64,000 nt of DNA from Gnetum montanum (lineage: Eukaryota; Streptophyta; Gnetopsida; Gnetales; Gnetaceae), in assembly GCA_015680685.1 (NCBI GenBank), contig MNCI01033329.1, forward strand, positions 133,731 to 197,730, read 5' to 3'. The notes under the pieces are model-generated. The model was not told the DNA's origin, searched no databases, and saw only the letters and a program-made list of their open reading frames with translations. Position 1 is the stretch's first letter, and each line of letters starts with the position of its first letter. A program made the translations under genes and the position numbers. Shown here piece after piece: positions 23,691 through 36,128 of this stretch.

Positions 23691-24369
23691 GAATTTTCCT
23701 TGATTATTTAAGTAATTAAATAATTAATTAAGATAAAATAAGCTAGATTAAGTAGCAATTAATTAAGCACATATATATGACCACTTCAAGCATACACTTA
23801 GCACTTGGTAATCCTAGTAGCACTTAATGTTTGGTAACTTAGTAGCATTAAATGTGTTAAGGATGCATATGATAAGTGGGAATGAATGATTATGTTAGGA
23901 TTAGTTAGGTGTAGTTAGTTAGATTAAATTAGTAATTAAATTAGTTCATTCCTTTCATCCTTTATTTTAAGCACTCAAAGATAAAACATAAAAAATAATA
24001 AAAATCATATGCCTTGATTACACTTAACCATACCTTTACATATCACAAGTGTAATTGCGAAGAGAAGGAATGCATGTTAGGACAAGTTCACTTCCTAGAT
24101 GCTAGTGTATTGGAAGACATAAAATCCACAAAATTTGACTGGATCGCACATGAATTCTTAGTGATTCATATGGTTGAGCATAGTGGTACTCACCACTCAT
24201 CATTGCCACCATTGCCAAGGATTTTTTTTATTTGAAACATGCACTATCTAGGCATAGTGAAAATCATTAATATCATTGGATAAACCCTAAGATTAAAAAT
24301 CATTCTAAAAATAAATTTAATAATCTAAGCACACTAATACCTTATTTTAATAGTAAAATTTTATCTTCT

Positions 24370-25800
24370 CACAAGTGTGATGATACTAAATGTCCAGTGC
24401 CTGAAGAATGCAAGGTGGTATATACTCATCTAGATAAATGTGTGCTTATCTTCATCTTCATCTTGCATCAAGATGAAAAATTGTGGTGACAAGATATGGA
24501 GGGCAACATTGTAATGCCTTCCAATCAATCTGTGCCTAGGATGTTACTCCAAATTCTTAGGAGGTCAAGTATCTAGGATCTTCAAGAGGAGTATGTTTTG
24601 CATGACCATGACTACCAGGACTATTGTCCCATTGAAACATAATGCAAGAAAGATCAACACTAAGAGAAGGATTATGAACCTATGAAGGGGAAATGGTTTA
24701 GCAATCCCTTATTCATACTTAACCAAAATGAAAATGTGGATCCTTCCTTTGGGGATTCTCAACATGAGGATTCTCCATACCTTGATATCAGTGATGGGGG
24801 CTTGAACCCAAATCTACAATCCACTATTAACAATCTAGGTTCAGGAAAATGTGGGAGTTAAAGTAGGGGGTCAAGCAAGCATTAAGATGATAAGAAAGCT
24901 TACAAACATGGCCGTGACAAGTGTAGAGGTGGTAGATACGATGGTGGTAGTAGTCCTCCTTCCTCTTCACCCTCCTCATCTGCATCTTCTTCTTTGTTTT
25001 TTGGTTTTGATAGATGTTGTAAAATGGACAACCATGATGAAGGTAAATAGCGGGACAATAATGATCATCGAGCCTACCATGAATGAAGGGGTAGTAGAGG
25101 ACATCATATACATCATCAAAATAATGATGATGATGAGCCTTTGTTAGTAACTCAAGGCATGCTGAATATTGCATAAGTAGTAAAAATTCCAACTAAGCAT
25201 GTGAAAGATTGTTGGATCAAGGAACTTTACATCAATAATATCCCCAGATTTGAGGGGGGATATAACTCTAATATACAAATGCATCTTCAAGCCTTTAATG
25301 ATGCCTATGCCTTACAAAATATTGAAAATGATTAGCAAAAATTAAAGCTATTTCCCAGGACACTCATCAAGCAAGCCAAAAGTTGGTATTAGTCCTTGGA
25401 GATGGAATTCATCTACAAGTGGACTACAATGCTAGAGCTATTCAATGATAAATACCATACATTCTCCCAAGTATTTAATTTAAGAAGGTAGATACAAGGA
25501 TGAAAGTAATGAACACATGAGCCCTTGGATGCCACCATGGGTAGATACTATTTTCTCATACATTGATGCCCTAGCCATGGTTATTCTTAGTGAAAACAAC
25601 TTTACCACATCATAGATGGAGTCAAATTAGAAACAAGAAGAACTCTTGAGGTTTATGCCCAAGGAAGACTATTAGAACTTAGAGCCCATCAAATCCAAAG
25701 GCTAATAGAGTTGGTAGAAAAGAAGAAGAAGAAGAGTTAAGGAAATGAGAAAGTGTTGAGAAATATAATAGGGATCCTTCTATTAAAAAAAGGAAGGTCT
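24370..25800 (+). pseudogene. Gypsy E gag, broken
   Basis: The plus-strand frame starts near 24370 (C-P-V-P-E-E-C), runs through an acidic N-terminal segment (24720-24850), a Gly/Ser-rich and His/Asp-rich linker (24900-25150), and then a capsid-like gag domain (25200-25500) reading F-E-G-G-Y, H-L-Q-A-F-N-D-A-Y-A-L-Q-N, L-F-P-R-T-L, A-K-S-W-Y and F-N-D-K-Y. Stops sit where Gln is expected (after A-K-S-W-Y and after E-N-D). Gag would package the RNA; this copy cannot make it. A long minus-strand frame here (25192-24827) is the shadow of the His-rich linker. Confidence 0.8.
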
Positions 25801-26859
25801 AATTTTGTTATGATGAGGAAGAGTCACCACTTGATGAGGTGGTGTAGTGGAAAACCTCGTTAATACAAGAATTTTTTTCTAATATATTGACCAAGGTTGA
25901 TAAATCATGGGACTCTTTGGATGAAAAATTTCAAACTCCTCTAAAAATTTTAGAAGAATCAAGGGAGTAGAGTAATGATCATGACCATAGGAGGTGGAAA
26001 GAAGCTAAAATTTCCTACCAAATGGATAACGGCAAGGATGCAGTAGTAGAAGAGGTTGTGGAGTCAAAATTAGACAACAATGGTGGGTGTGACATTTTCC
26101 AATACAAACATCCTAAAGTATTTTGCCCTATTTTGTCACACTTATAATATTTTTGGATGTATACACTAAATCCTATATTGGCAAGAAGGAAAGCACCCAG
26201 AAGATAACTTTATCCTCAAGGCAATTCAAGATAGTTTGACTAACAATAACAAGCTTATTATCTAGGAGCTCCACCATAGTCATATGAGTAATACTAGTAA
26301 TGGAAACATCCATAGTCATGGGGGATGCCACCACCAAGGCATTAATACCCTTATAGGTAGCAAAATCCATATGGTTACTATGTTCAACAACCGACATCTC
26401 CACGTGACTCTTCTAGTCATGCTTCTTTTTATCATCACTACTACCCTCCAGAGTATTATAGAACTTATTATCCATCTACTAGAGGGAAAACCTCATATCC
26501 TTGTCATCCTTCTCATCCTTTAGCACATGCTTCTCCACTCTCAACCCAATTTCCACCTATTCCATCCATGCAGGGTGAGCTTCCAACCTAATCACAACAA
26601 CGTAATGCTACTAAGGTTGTTAAATTACAACTAGCTTCACAGCTGAGTGGTTTGGAACTAAGATCCTATAAAATTCCATTCTTTTAAACCAACAACCCTA
26701 CTAAACCCTGACATACTTATGGAGCTTATCACCCTATATCTCTTTCATTTTCTCCATCCATTCTTTTCAAGAGCCCTTCAAACCAAACACCTCCTAAGAT
26801 CCATACAATTATGTTAACCCATGATGTATTTGATTAGATAGAGGATAGCAATCTTCCTA
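25801..26859 (+). pseudogene. Gypsy E gag-pol linker, strongly decayed
   Basis: Frames are short. Fragments such as Y-H-P-I-S-L-S-F-S-P-S-I at 26730 suggest a Pro/Ser-rich linker between gag and protease. No zinc knuckle was found. Confidence 0.45.
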
Positions 26860-27416
26860 GGAAAAGAGATGATCTTGGAAGTCCTATTATCTATTTACAA
26901 ATTGTTGGAAATGAGCCATGCAAAGCTATTCGTGACTCAGGTTCTGGAGTTAATTTGATTTTTCATGAAATGTACAATACTTGGAACCTACCTCCTCTCA
27001 AAAAGAGCAACATCCATTTAGAACTAGTAGATTAGTCCATCACTATTCCATTGGGACTAGTAGAAGATATTGTGACCATTGTTTGTGGGTGGTCATAGTT
27101 TGCTAATTTTCTAGTAATCAAAGTTGACAATTATAAGGAAAACTTCCCAATCATTATGGGAAGGGCTTGGCTGACCATTGTTGATGTAAAAATGGACATC
27201 AGAGATATTTCCCTAGAAATTTTCAAGGAGAATGAATTTAGAAAGATTGAGAATAAGAAAGTTCCATGTATCACATACAATGATACAGGGTACAACTGCA
27301 TGCAAAAAATCTTATCTATGAAAAGAACATCCATTTTTACATGCAATAAATGTGAAAATGAGGTAGATATTCAAAGGTTCATGTACATAATAGCCATAAA
27401 ATATGAGAGCACCTAG
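26860..27416 (+). pseudogene. Gypsy E aspartic protease, broken
   Basis: At 26930 the plus frame reads A-I-R-D-S-G-S-G-V-N-L-I, with the D-S-G active-site triad. At about 27150 it reads I-I-M-G-R-A-W-L followed by M-D-I-R-D, the conserved flap-to-end part of plant Gypsy proteases. The open end of this frame runs from 27156 to 27416. Two stops lie between the parts. It would have cut the gag-pol polyprotein. Confidence 0.8.
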
Positions 27417-27829
27417 TGGCTAACAAGTGATCTTGGAAGTAGCACACTTTGCAAGACACCTCCTAAGAGTTTGGCATGTGCCTATATTAAAAGAATTGAT
27501 GAACTAGAGCAAGTTCATCACCAACTATCTAATGATGCAAATGATGATACCAATTGGGAAGAGTTGGAAATCCCTAAAACTTTTAAACAATAGTCTTTAG
27601 AGTTGAAAACTCTACCTATCAACATGGAGTATGCATTTTTGACAAATGGCAAGGTAGTAATCATCAATGCCAATCTTATTGCTAAATAGGAAACAGGTAT
27701 TGTTGAAGGTGGTTAACAAATGGCCAACAACCTTTGCTTGGTCATATATTAAACTCACCAGAATTAATCCTATAATATGCCAACATTGTATCTACACTGA
27801 TATAGCCATTAAGCTAAAGAGATAGTTGT

Positions 27830-28330
27830 AGTAGTGATTAAATCCCAAATTGAAGTAGATAATTAAAGAGGAAATCAAACAACTCCTCAAGGCAGTGTTT
27901 ATCTATTCCATTGTAGATAGTGAGTGGATTAGCCCACTTCTGATTATGCCCAAAAAAGATGGCAAGTGGTGGGTCTACAATGACTTTTGATTGTTGAATA
28001 TGGCAACATTCAAAGATCTATTGAATACTACATCTGGGCATTGCTATTATACTTTCTAAATGATTATAGTGCTTATAACCAAATCCATATCACACCAGAG
28101 AATTAGGACAAAACAACATTCATGAGTCCTTGGGGTACTTTTGCATATCAAAAGATGTTTTTTGGTCTATGTAATGCTCCTACAACATTTTAATGATTGG
28201 TCTTGAGAATCTTTCAATAGAAGATTGGTTGTAGGATGGAAGTCTTCATGGATGACTTCTCCACCTATGGTGCCACATTTGAGCAAGCCTTGAACTACCT
28301 TGAGTAAGTGATAAAATTTTTGTGGAGATG
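27830..28330 (+). pseudogene. Gypsy E reverse transcriptase, broken
   Basis: The frame begins L-N-P-K-L-K..I-K-E-E-I-K-Q-L-L (27840), then S-E-W-I-S-P-L, P-K-K-D-G-K (27950), G-T-F-A-Y-Q-K-M-F-F-G-L-C-N-A-P (28135-28180) and F-M-D-D-F-S (28250), where F-M-D-D is the catalytic box. Stops and frame changes separate the blocks. Confidence 0.85.
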
Positions 28331-28639
28331 AATCTTTGGATCAATTGGTAGAAAAGCCATCTAATGGTATAAGAAGGAATTGTAGTAGGGCATAGAATTT
28401 TTCAAGCAAAGATTGAGGTGGCGCCTAAAAAGATAAATACCATCCAAAGAATAACTTACCAACTAGAAACCATTAAAGATGTTTAGTCATTATTGGACAC
28501 ATTGGCTACTACTGGTGATTCATAGAGAATTTCTCTAAGATTGAAAAACCATTGGTCAAGCTAACACAAAAATTTGCTCCATTCATCTAGACTAAGGAAT
28601 GCAAAATGCATCCAAAGCCTCAAGAAGAAACTCATAGAG

Positions 28640-29175
28640 ACTCCAATTCTATGAGCACCTGACTGGTTCAAATAATTTCATATAATGATAGATGCATCAA
28701 AATATGCCTTGGGAGCTATGATTACATAGTTGGATAAAAAGAAATATCCATATTATATCTAGTGCATAATTTGAAGCATTATTAGTGCATAGTTGAATTA
28801 CACCATAATGGAGAAAGAACCAATGGTGGTGGTGTACATTCTAGAATAGTTTAGGAACTATGTGCTTAAATACAAAGTGTTTGTGCACACTAACCATAGT
28901 GAAATTCACTTCCTAATAAATCAGGCAATGATAAGCCCCCATGTCCTACAGTGGTTGGTGATCTTGAAAGAGTTCAACCTCACAATGGTAGATCTAAAGG
29001 GGACTAAAAATGTAGTTGTTAATCACTTGTCTTGGTTACAATGGAATGACAAAGAGGAGAGCCCACACTCTAATCAATTTCTTAATGAACTCCTCTTTAC
29101 AAGTGCAATAAATGAACAAGTGCCTGATGAACCAAAAGGATATGATGGCATCCTCAATTATCTTCTCACTTAATA
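28640..29175 (+). pseudogene. Gypsy E RNase H, broken
   Basis: Reads D-A-S-K-Y-A-L-G-A (28690), Y-T-I-M-E-K-E (28800), then an open 103-codon stretch 28862-29173 with V-F-V-H-T-N-H-S, L-Q-W-L and N-H-L-S-W-L. It follows RT directly, as in all Gypsy pol genes. Confidence 0.85.
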
Positions 29176-29184
29176 GATGCCAAA

Positions 29185-30010
29185 AGATCTAGACTGCAAG
29201 AAGAGACAATAGTTTCTTCATGAGGCCAAATGCATCATGGAAATAAATGGATACTTATATAAGATGTGCATTGATGTCCTAGTTTGTTGGTGTGTACCTA
29301 ATTTTGATCAATTGTGCATACTCCAAGATGCTCATGAGGGTCCTTGTGGGGGCCACTATGCTAGAAGACACACAATCATTAAGATCCTGGTGAGAAGGTA
29401 TTATTGGCAAACCATCTTCAAGGATGTCCACAAATTTTTCTGCTCTTGTGAATGCTATCAATAAGATGATGTGATAACCATGCAAATAGAGGGACCCCAA
29501 CAATGGATCCAATCATTAGAATCCTTTGACATATGGGACATTGACTTCATGGGTCCCATCATGTCCATGTTAAATGGAAGAGTATATAATCATCATCGTT
29601 AATTGCTATACAAAATGAGAAGAAGTAGTAGCTATGATTGACTATACATCATCTACTACTACATGGTTCATACAACAAAATGTTGTAAATAGGTTTGCAA
29701 TGCCATGTGCACTGATTTCTAACAATGGAACCCATTTCATAGGCATCACTTTTCATAAGCTCATGCAATGCTTAGGGGTTGAACATAAATTAACAACACC
29801 CTATCACCCTTAAGCCAATGATCAAGTCAATGTTACTAACAAGGAAATTACTAAAATCTTAACAAGAACTATTAGCAAATATAGGAGGCACTAGAGAAAA
29901 AGACTCAACAATGCTCTATGGGCCTACTACTCAACATGGAAACTTTCTATAGGGTACTCTTCCTATGAGCTACCAGTACTTCCTATTCAATCCAAGATTC
30001 ATACACTTTC
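29185..30010 (+). pseudogene. Gypsy E integrase, broken
   Basis: 29237-29464 holds the H-H-C-C zinc-binding part (A-H-E-G-P-C-G-G-H, then C-S-C-E-C). The core starts at about 29530 with F-D-I-W-D-I-D-F-M-G-P-I, including the first catalytic Asp. Traces near 29715 and 29800 correspond to the second Asp region and to a Y-H-P block in other frames. The core has many frameshifts. Confidence 0.8.
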
Positions 30011-31929
30011 AATAGCATGTGACCTAAATCTTGACCTAAGTTTAGCATAAAGAAAACAATTGATCAACCTTAACTCTCTAGATGAAAACTGATTAATGGC
30101 CCTATCCTTGAATGAAGTACACAAGGCATTCAGTAAGCAATGACATGACCTAAGAGTAAAGAAAGTGAATTTCAACCTAGAGATAAAGTTCTCTGCTAAA
30201 ACCCGACAAATTTATAGCAATGAACTAAGTTCCAAATGTTGTGGAAAGCACCTTCCATCATTCATGGAACTTTTCCTTCTAGGGCCATGTTAATTTACAA
30301 ACCTGAGAGCTCAAACAAAAGGAAATTAGTAAATATGCAACAAGTCAAACATTTTCATGAACCCAAGTAAGGCACTGGAAGCAACACCTCAACATATCAA
30401 CAACCACACTTAATTTTTCAGATCTCCTCCTTTCAACTCATTCATGGGGGAGATGGTCATCCATGCTAACCATTATAGTGGCTTCTTAGTTTCTCATCTT
30501 TTTGTTTTTTACATTTTTTATTTTACACTTTGTTATTTCTCTAATTTTTTGTTTTCAAACATTGTTTGTACATTTTATCTTTCCTGAATATTTTACAATT
30601 TCTTTTATATTTTTCCTTTATTTTTCTGTAGAATTTCATTTTTTCTAATAAAATTGATTTATTTCAAACAAGACATAGTGATGTTGTAGTTGGTTATTAA
30701 TGATGGTTTGTACCTAATGTTCTTGATTGCTAGTGTCTAGTTTGTATTTTTGAATTTTGATAATTGATAACTAAAATTGGTTTCTTTTTCATGAAATAGG
30801 CAATGAGTCCAGGTCATCCACCCATACACAAACTCTATGACTTTCCTTTTTTGGGGAATATGAGGTTCCTTTTTTGTTAATAAAACTTTAATGAACTTTT
30901 GACCTTGGTAGTTTCAAAGCTTGAAAAAATTAAAAGGGTGTGGCTTCAAGGGGATTCAATGCTCTTTATACCTCTATAGCATCTTGAGTGCAAGTGTATT
31001 TTTCATGGATTTCTTACTATTCTGGGTCAACCAATAACAGGAAGCTGAATAAGTATTTGCATGGTGTGGTTCCCATCCAAAAATTTCAAGAAAAATAAAG
31101 ATATAATAATGATAATAATAATATAAAATTTTTTATGGAAATTCAAAGCACATGCCTTAGATAAAATAAATGGACCACAAGCATTAATTATGGGACTACA
31201 AAGATATGTTACCCATGCCTAAAGGTCCCCTCTAACTAAGGCCCTTTCTCACTTTTTTCTTCTTTTTTCCTCTTACATAAGGAATGAGGGTGATCTATGG
31301 AAGAATTTTGGTGTCTCAAGGAGGTGGACTAGTCCTAAAGTGGTGATGCAAAGTCATTGAATGTGCTTAGTTTTGATCTTGACTAAGGTTGAACTTTATC
31401 AAGTCATTTAACCATGAAACTCACAAGAGACTTCATGTGACCATCATTGGGACATCCATTCCATTCTCTATAACATCCATCAATGCTCTCCATAACTCAT
31501 CTCACTTCTAATTTTCATGTTTTTATTTCATGTCTAAGTTTGATGTGTTGAAATTCCTAAATAGATTCTCCTAGTTTGGTCCTTAACTTTTCATAACCAT
31601 TAATCAACTATGGGACCCATGGACTCACTAGTTGAGGTTATGCAAGGGCAAAAAGGGCATGTGCCACTATGAGGAGGACTCACTTGCATATCTTGTGGTT
31701 TGGTTAGTTAAGCTTTGCACTCTTAAATGTTACCACAACCAAATCTTTCATGCACTCCATCATGCATCCAACTCTGTGCTTGTTAAGGCATTCTTCTTTA
31801 TCAAATCTAATTCTCAAATTATTTCTCCATTTTCAAAAATTCAACATCCTCTTATAATATTTTCATCATGTTCATAACTTTTTGGACTTTCATTTGATCC
31901 AAATTTTGTTCAAAAATTCTATGTTTTTC
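30011..31929 (+). other. Gypsy E, integrase tail and long non-coding stretch
   Basis: Faint integrase tail traces run to about 30420. From 30450 the sequence is T-rich and then AT-rich with no recognisable frame. A frame at 31632-31877 shows no motif. Confidence 0.5.
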
Positions 31930-32035
31930 ATTACATTTGACAAAGTCAACAACCATGTTGACTAGGCCCAGTCAATGTAGTTGGCTATGTAGACTAGGCA
32001 CAGTTGACACAATGCAAAAATCCTATAAATACCAC
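31930..32035 (+). promoter_or_regulatory. Possible internal promoter of Gypsy E
   Basis: TTGACTAGGCCCAG, a second GACTAGGCAC and TTGAC repeats are followed by a TATA box (CCTATAAATACC, 32021-32032). The E LTR has the same order: GACTAGGCC repeats, then CCTATAAATACA. It lies about 480 bp before the ATG of the extra frame. It could be a second promoter or part of an unrelated solo LTR. Confidence 0.45.
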
Positions 32036-32510
32036 CCAAAACTTTGAAATTTCTGTCATTTTCTTCAAAATGATATGGAATTTTTTGCAACTTTTCAGGG
32101 CCCAAAACCTTCTAAATCCTATAACTTTCATACCATTCATCCAAATCACTCTATTCTTCAATCTTGTAACTACCAAAGATAAGCTCTTAGTCATGGAGGC
32201 CACAAACCTTAAGGTTTCTAATGAAAAATTTTCAAAATTTTTCCAACTCCCCCAAAGGGTTAATGAATAGAATAACATTAAACCATTAATTTTTGAGAGT
32301 TTAACCCTTCCAACAAACTCTGGTAAACCTAAAATTAATCATTAATTTTAAAATAAAAATAAAATAATATTTGAAATAATCAACTAGACCATGATCAAAA
32401 TTTAGCCAAATGTAAATACCTCAAGAGATAAGGTATCCCAATTGTTTCAATTTACACATTAAATGTTAACCCTTGGTCATGCTGTGATCATAGATGATTC
32501 TAAGACTAAA

Positions 32511-35340
32511 ATGGCCACAAGAAGGAGGACCCTCACAACCAAGGAACAAATGACCAAGAGCTAGAAGGGAATAGCAAGAACAAGCCTAGGAGCAAGGAAC
32601 AAAAACTCACAAAATGGGACCTCTTTGGGAGGAGCCTAAAGTGGGATATATTCGATAGAGTCATGAAGAAGAGGTTATAACTAAAAAAACCTAAAGAGGA
32701 GAGGCACTAGGACCCATACCAAGACTTGAGATCACATTGACATAAGCCTACCTTGACACAATTAGGCCTCATGATGTTTAACACTTAGTTCTCCAAGAAT
32801 TGAACTTTGGACCATTCTTGAAAAATGCTCCAACAAAAGTTAAAACATAGTTGCAAAACTCTCCCATGTGGCCAATCATCACTTCAAGTGGGGAGTGGTA
32901 CATGGTAGAGACATATCTCTTCTAGAATATAAAAAAGGTAGGAGCCATTGTGAGAATCAAGGACATTCAGGTTTCCTAGTTTGTGGAAGCTATTACACAA
33001 GCTCTTTGTCTACCTGATTTTGGCACTCATCTAGCAGAGATCTCACGCATGCAAATCCAAAGTCAAAAAGGGAGTGTACATAGTGGTGTTATGAGGTTAA
33101 ATGCAAGGAGTTTGACATGCTCACATTGGCAAAGCACATATACTTCAAGATATCAACTTACCACCTCAGTCCAATAGTGAAGCCCAATAAGGTGACTACT
33201 TTCCCCACTCGAGCATGTACTGCTTTAAGTAGAAAGTTTTTCATTAACCTTCCATAGTTAATATATCTAGAGATGAAAAAACATTTTTTAAGAAAATGTA
33301 CATGGAAGGAAAACCCTACCCTTTCCATGCTTTATCAGAAAACTCTATAAAAGGACAAGGATAGTTTGCTATGCTAATGACACAATCATGCATACTCCTA
33401 TCATCTTCTAGTTTGAGATGATAAAAGACAAGATCCCTACCATGTCTAAGCAAGAGGAGTGACAACTACCACTTTCACCACACACTTAGGAAATAACATT
33501 GGAGGCTCGTGTAGCCATTAAGTACCTATAAGAAATTTGAGAATAGATTTTGCATGAGTGAGAGTAACTAGCAGGAATAAGTGGTGGGGACCCATCTTTC
33601 TACCATCTTGCAATGATTCACCTCAATGAAGTGGCTTGAATAATCGTTCAAATGGAGGGAGGTGGGCCAATATTCTCAACCCAAAGAATGCAGCTGCCCA
33701 CAAGGTTGAATCCTACTACTCGAGAGGTAACATTATCTCTCTCATGATAACAAAAATTCCAAAAGATCTCTAGGAATGTCACTACCTTTTCAATGCACTT
33801 GGAGAAGTGTGAGAGGGAAACTATCTTGGTGATGTAGCAACAAGGGCAAGAGATCATAGTAGAAGTGATTGCTAATTGAATCGCAGAAGTACTGAATGCA
33901 CCTACAATGTCTCTACTAGACATTTTAGCACTTAGAGATGTGTAGACATCTATAGGAACTATTAGCAGCTGATTGAATGTATCCCAGCATGAAGAATTAC
34001 TAGAATGACTAGTGGCAACTAGGCAATCAATTTTAGATATATTTGATTTTTTAGATAACATCACTACAACCTAGTTAGAGCTAATTGAAGTAAAGGGAAA
34101 ATGCATCATTCTAGAGGGGCAATTTATATGACCAAAGCATAAAACCAATGCTTGGCCATGAAGGTTGCCAAATTAAGATCCCATCTAATTGATCCCGCAC
34201 TCCTCAACCCTGCACTAACAAGAGATGAAGCCTTTCAATAGCTTCAAGATAAACTTAAATAGGTTAAGGAATGGATGGTGATGGCCATCTTTAACTAGTT
34301 CATGACCAAGGCCAAAACATATTTAGTTTAGAAGAGCTTGGTCTAGATGTGCCAAGAGAATGAGATGCTAACTACAGAAAATCATCACCTATGGAATCTT
34401 GATGTGCAGAAACAACAAATGTAAAAATTCATCCATCAATAGTAGGAGTAGCTAGCTAGGGTAAAAAATGAGCATAGGAGATTGGCAATGAAGAATAGAA
34501 ATATCTCTATGAAGGAAGTCCATGCCTTACACCAAAAATTTGCAATTGCGATTGCCACTTGGAAGAATGAGGCTCTCAAATTTGATAGAGTCAAGAACCA
34601 CTATAAAGATCAGGTTGGCCTACAAAAGGATGTTAATGAAGAACACATCTACATGGCTAAGGCAAAAGTTAATGAGATCACCTAGCAACTTTAGCAAGGA
34701 AAAGAGATGTGGCAACCTATCATTGATGGGATAGATGCCTACAACAAAGTAGAGATCTACATGAAGGAGTTGTAGATTGAAGAGATGATTGAATATATAG
34801 AGCTTACAAATCTCTAATATGCAAACCTAGCAATGTTGACTATTGGATAGTTGTGATCAAAATTAGAGAAGTAGGTGGCCAACTCAGACTTGTTGTACAA
34901 GGTAGATTTTAAGAACCACAAGGAAACTAAGCAAAATCTTGAGACTGCAAACACTAAACTTGAACTTCTTAAGGTAAGATTCATTGATCAAAGATCAACC
35001 ACTAAGAACCTATCCAAAAGAATGAATGATTACCAGGAGCTATAGAATGTAATCAAAACATTTGACATCAAATATAAATAATTTGCTATCTAGTCCATTA
35101 ATGTCAAGGAGTTGTTTCTAGAAATGCCCTATCCTTGGGATGTGCCCATTCCAGTCCACATTGCTGAAGTTACATGGACCATGCATGATCTAAGGAATGA
35201 GGATAAAATGAAAGAATTGTTGGATGTGTTTTGTCTTTCACTAAAAATTGTAGCTGTAGCAAGAAAACCATAACAGCCTCAACCACCATAAGTGCTTAAA
35301 GTAAGAGAAGGCCCTTTGAAGTCTCAAGAGCCTTTACTAC
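32511..35340 (+). pseudogene. Extra ORF of Gypsy E, unknown family, broken
   Basis: After integrase and before the 3' LTR a long plus-strand coding trace begins at an ATG at 32511 (M-A-T-R-R-R-T-L-T-T-K-E). Its N-terminal part is basic. From about 33820 to 34110 it is helical (I-A-E-V-L-N-A-P, S-L-L-D-I-L-A-L-R-D-V, L-D-I-F-D-F-L-D-N). From 34440 to 35270 it is a charged heptad-like helix (M-A-M-K-N-R-N, L-E-T-A-N-T-K-L-E-L-L) ending near a Q-P-Q-P-P segment. Most stops are TAG, TAA or TGA where Gln or Arg would fit, so it was once about 900 codons with a few frame changes. It is not gag or pol. It could be an extra element gene or a captured host gene. A 138-codon minus-strand frame at 34064-33648 is its shadow. 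Confidence 0.6.
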
Positions 35341-35585
35341 CTAGGACCATTTAATATTCTTTCATGTATTCACACCATCAAAAGAATTGTGTTTATAAAA
35401 TTTTGTCTTGGTGCCCCATTTTATAGTTTTGAATACCAAAACATTTTGTAATAATTGTATATCCATACACTCAAGCACTTAGTGTTCGTTTATGTTTGTT
35501 GCATATTTGTTGTTAGTTATTAATCCCATACCTTTACAAATTTGTAAAGAACTTGAGGATGAGTTTTCATCTGGTCATGGGAGTA
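35341..35585 (+). other. Gypsy E 3' leader with polypurine tract
   Basis: Non-coding up to GGTCATGGGAGTA (35573-35585), a weak purine tract right before the LTR start at 35586. Confidence 0.5.
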
Positions 35586-35950
35586 TGATGAATCATAAAT
35601 GGGCTATGTCAACTGGGCCTCTTCAACTAGGCCCTATTGACTAGGATTGTCAACACATGATTTAATACATTAACGTGGCCCCATCAACATAATGTCTATT
35701 TTTTCCTATAAATGCATGCTTACCTACCGTGTTTATGGCATGTCTTATCATAGTTGTAGTGGAGCTCTTTTAGTTTTGTCTTTTAGAAGTTAGAATATTT
35801 TTCTAAGTGCCCATAGTAGGAGTCAAGAGTGTACAAATATTTATTCAAGCACTATTATACTTGAGCATAGCATTATATGTAGCAATAAAGGAATAATTTT
35901 TGATAAACCTTGCAGCACTTTGAAATAGATTACTTATTTATTTATTGATG
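35586..35950 (+). repeat. 3' LTR of Gypsy E, truncated
   Basis: Direct repeat of 23318-23690 with GACTAGG-type repeats, a TATA box at 35705 and AGTAGGAGTCAAG at 35815. Similarity to the left LTR stops near 35950, where an LTR tail of element F begins. Confidence 0.8.
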
Positions 35951-36116
35951 CATTTAATTAAATGTTGTAAAAGTTTCAAAGTTACCTTCCTATTTATCTC
36001 CCTTGTTTCTCTCTCACTCCATTCTACAAGTTTTATTTCCCTTGTTGTTGTGTTATTATTATGTTGGTAATATTTCTGAATGACAATTTTTGCACAATGC
36101 GTAATCTTATAACAAG

Positions 36117-36128
36117 TGGTATCAAATC
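36117..36128 (+). other. Primer binding site of element F
   Basis: TGGTATCAAATC, two bases after the LTR end, matches the plant initiator-Met primer site with small changes. Confidence 0.8.

Larger units (their letters stand above)
23318..35950 (+). mobile_element. Gypsy element E
   Basis: Direct repeats at 23318-23690 and 35586-35950 flank gag, protease, RT, RNase H and integrase remnants in Gypsy order, then about 5 kb more before the 3' LTR. It is inserted in Copia D; the interrupted Copia sequence ends CTATTGATTGG and its continuation is seen in Copia K. The right side of the target was lost when element F material was joined at 35951, so no target-site duplication can be read. No primer binding site was recognised after the left LTR. 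At over 12 kb with a long 3' region it resembles the large Tat/Athila-type Gypsy elements in plan, which is inference from layout only. Confidence 0.85.

Noticed and set aside
24014-24235. 73-codon frame near the start of Gypsy E
   Set aside because: Contains two Cys (C-N-C-E-E) but no repeated zinc-finger pattern and no likeness to gag; taken as leader sequence.
24827-25192. 121-codon minus-strand His/Tyr-rich frame
   Set aside because: It lies opposite the Gly/Ser and His/Asp-rich linker of Gypsy E gag, whose plus-strand frame joins the capsid domain; the minus frame is a shadow.
26284-26523. 79-codon plus-strand frame, with an opposing 76-codon frame
   Set aside because: No motif; both fall in the decayed linker between gag and protease of element E.
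33648-34064. 138-codon minus-strand frame, the longest without N
   Set aside because: It lies opposite the extra frame of element E. C-to-T stops on the plus strand read as sense on the minus strand, so it stays open by chance.
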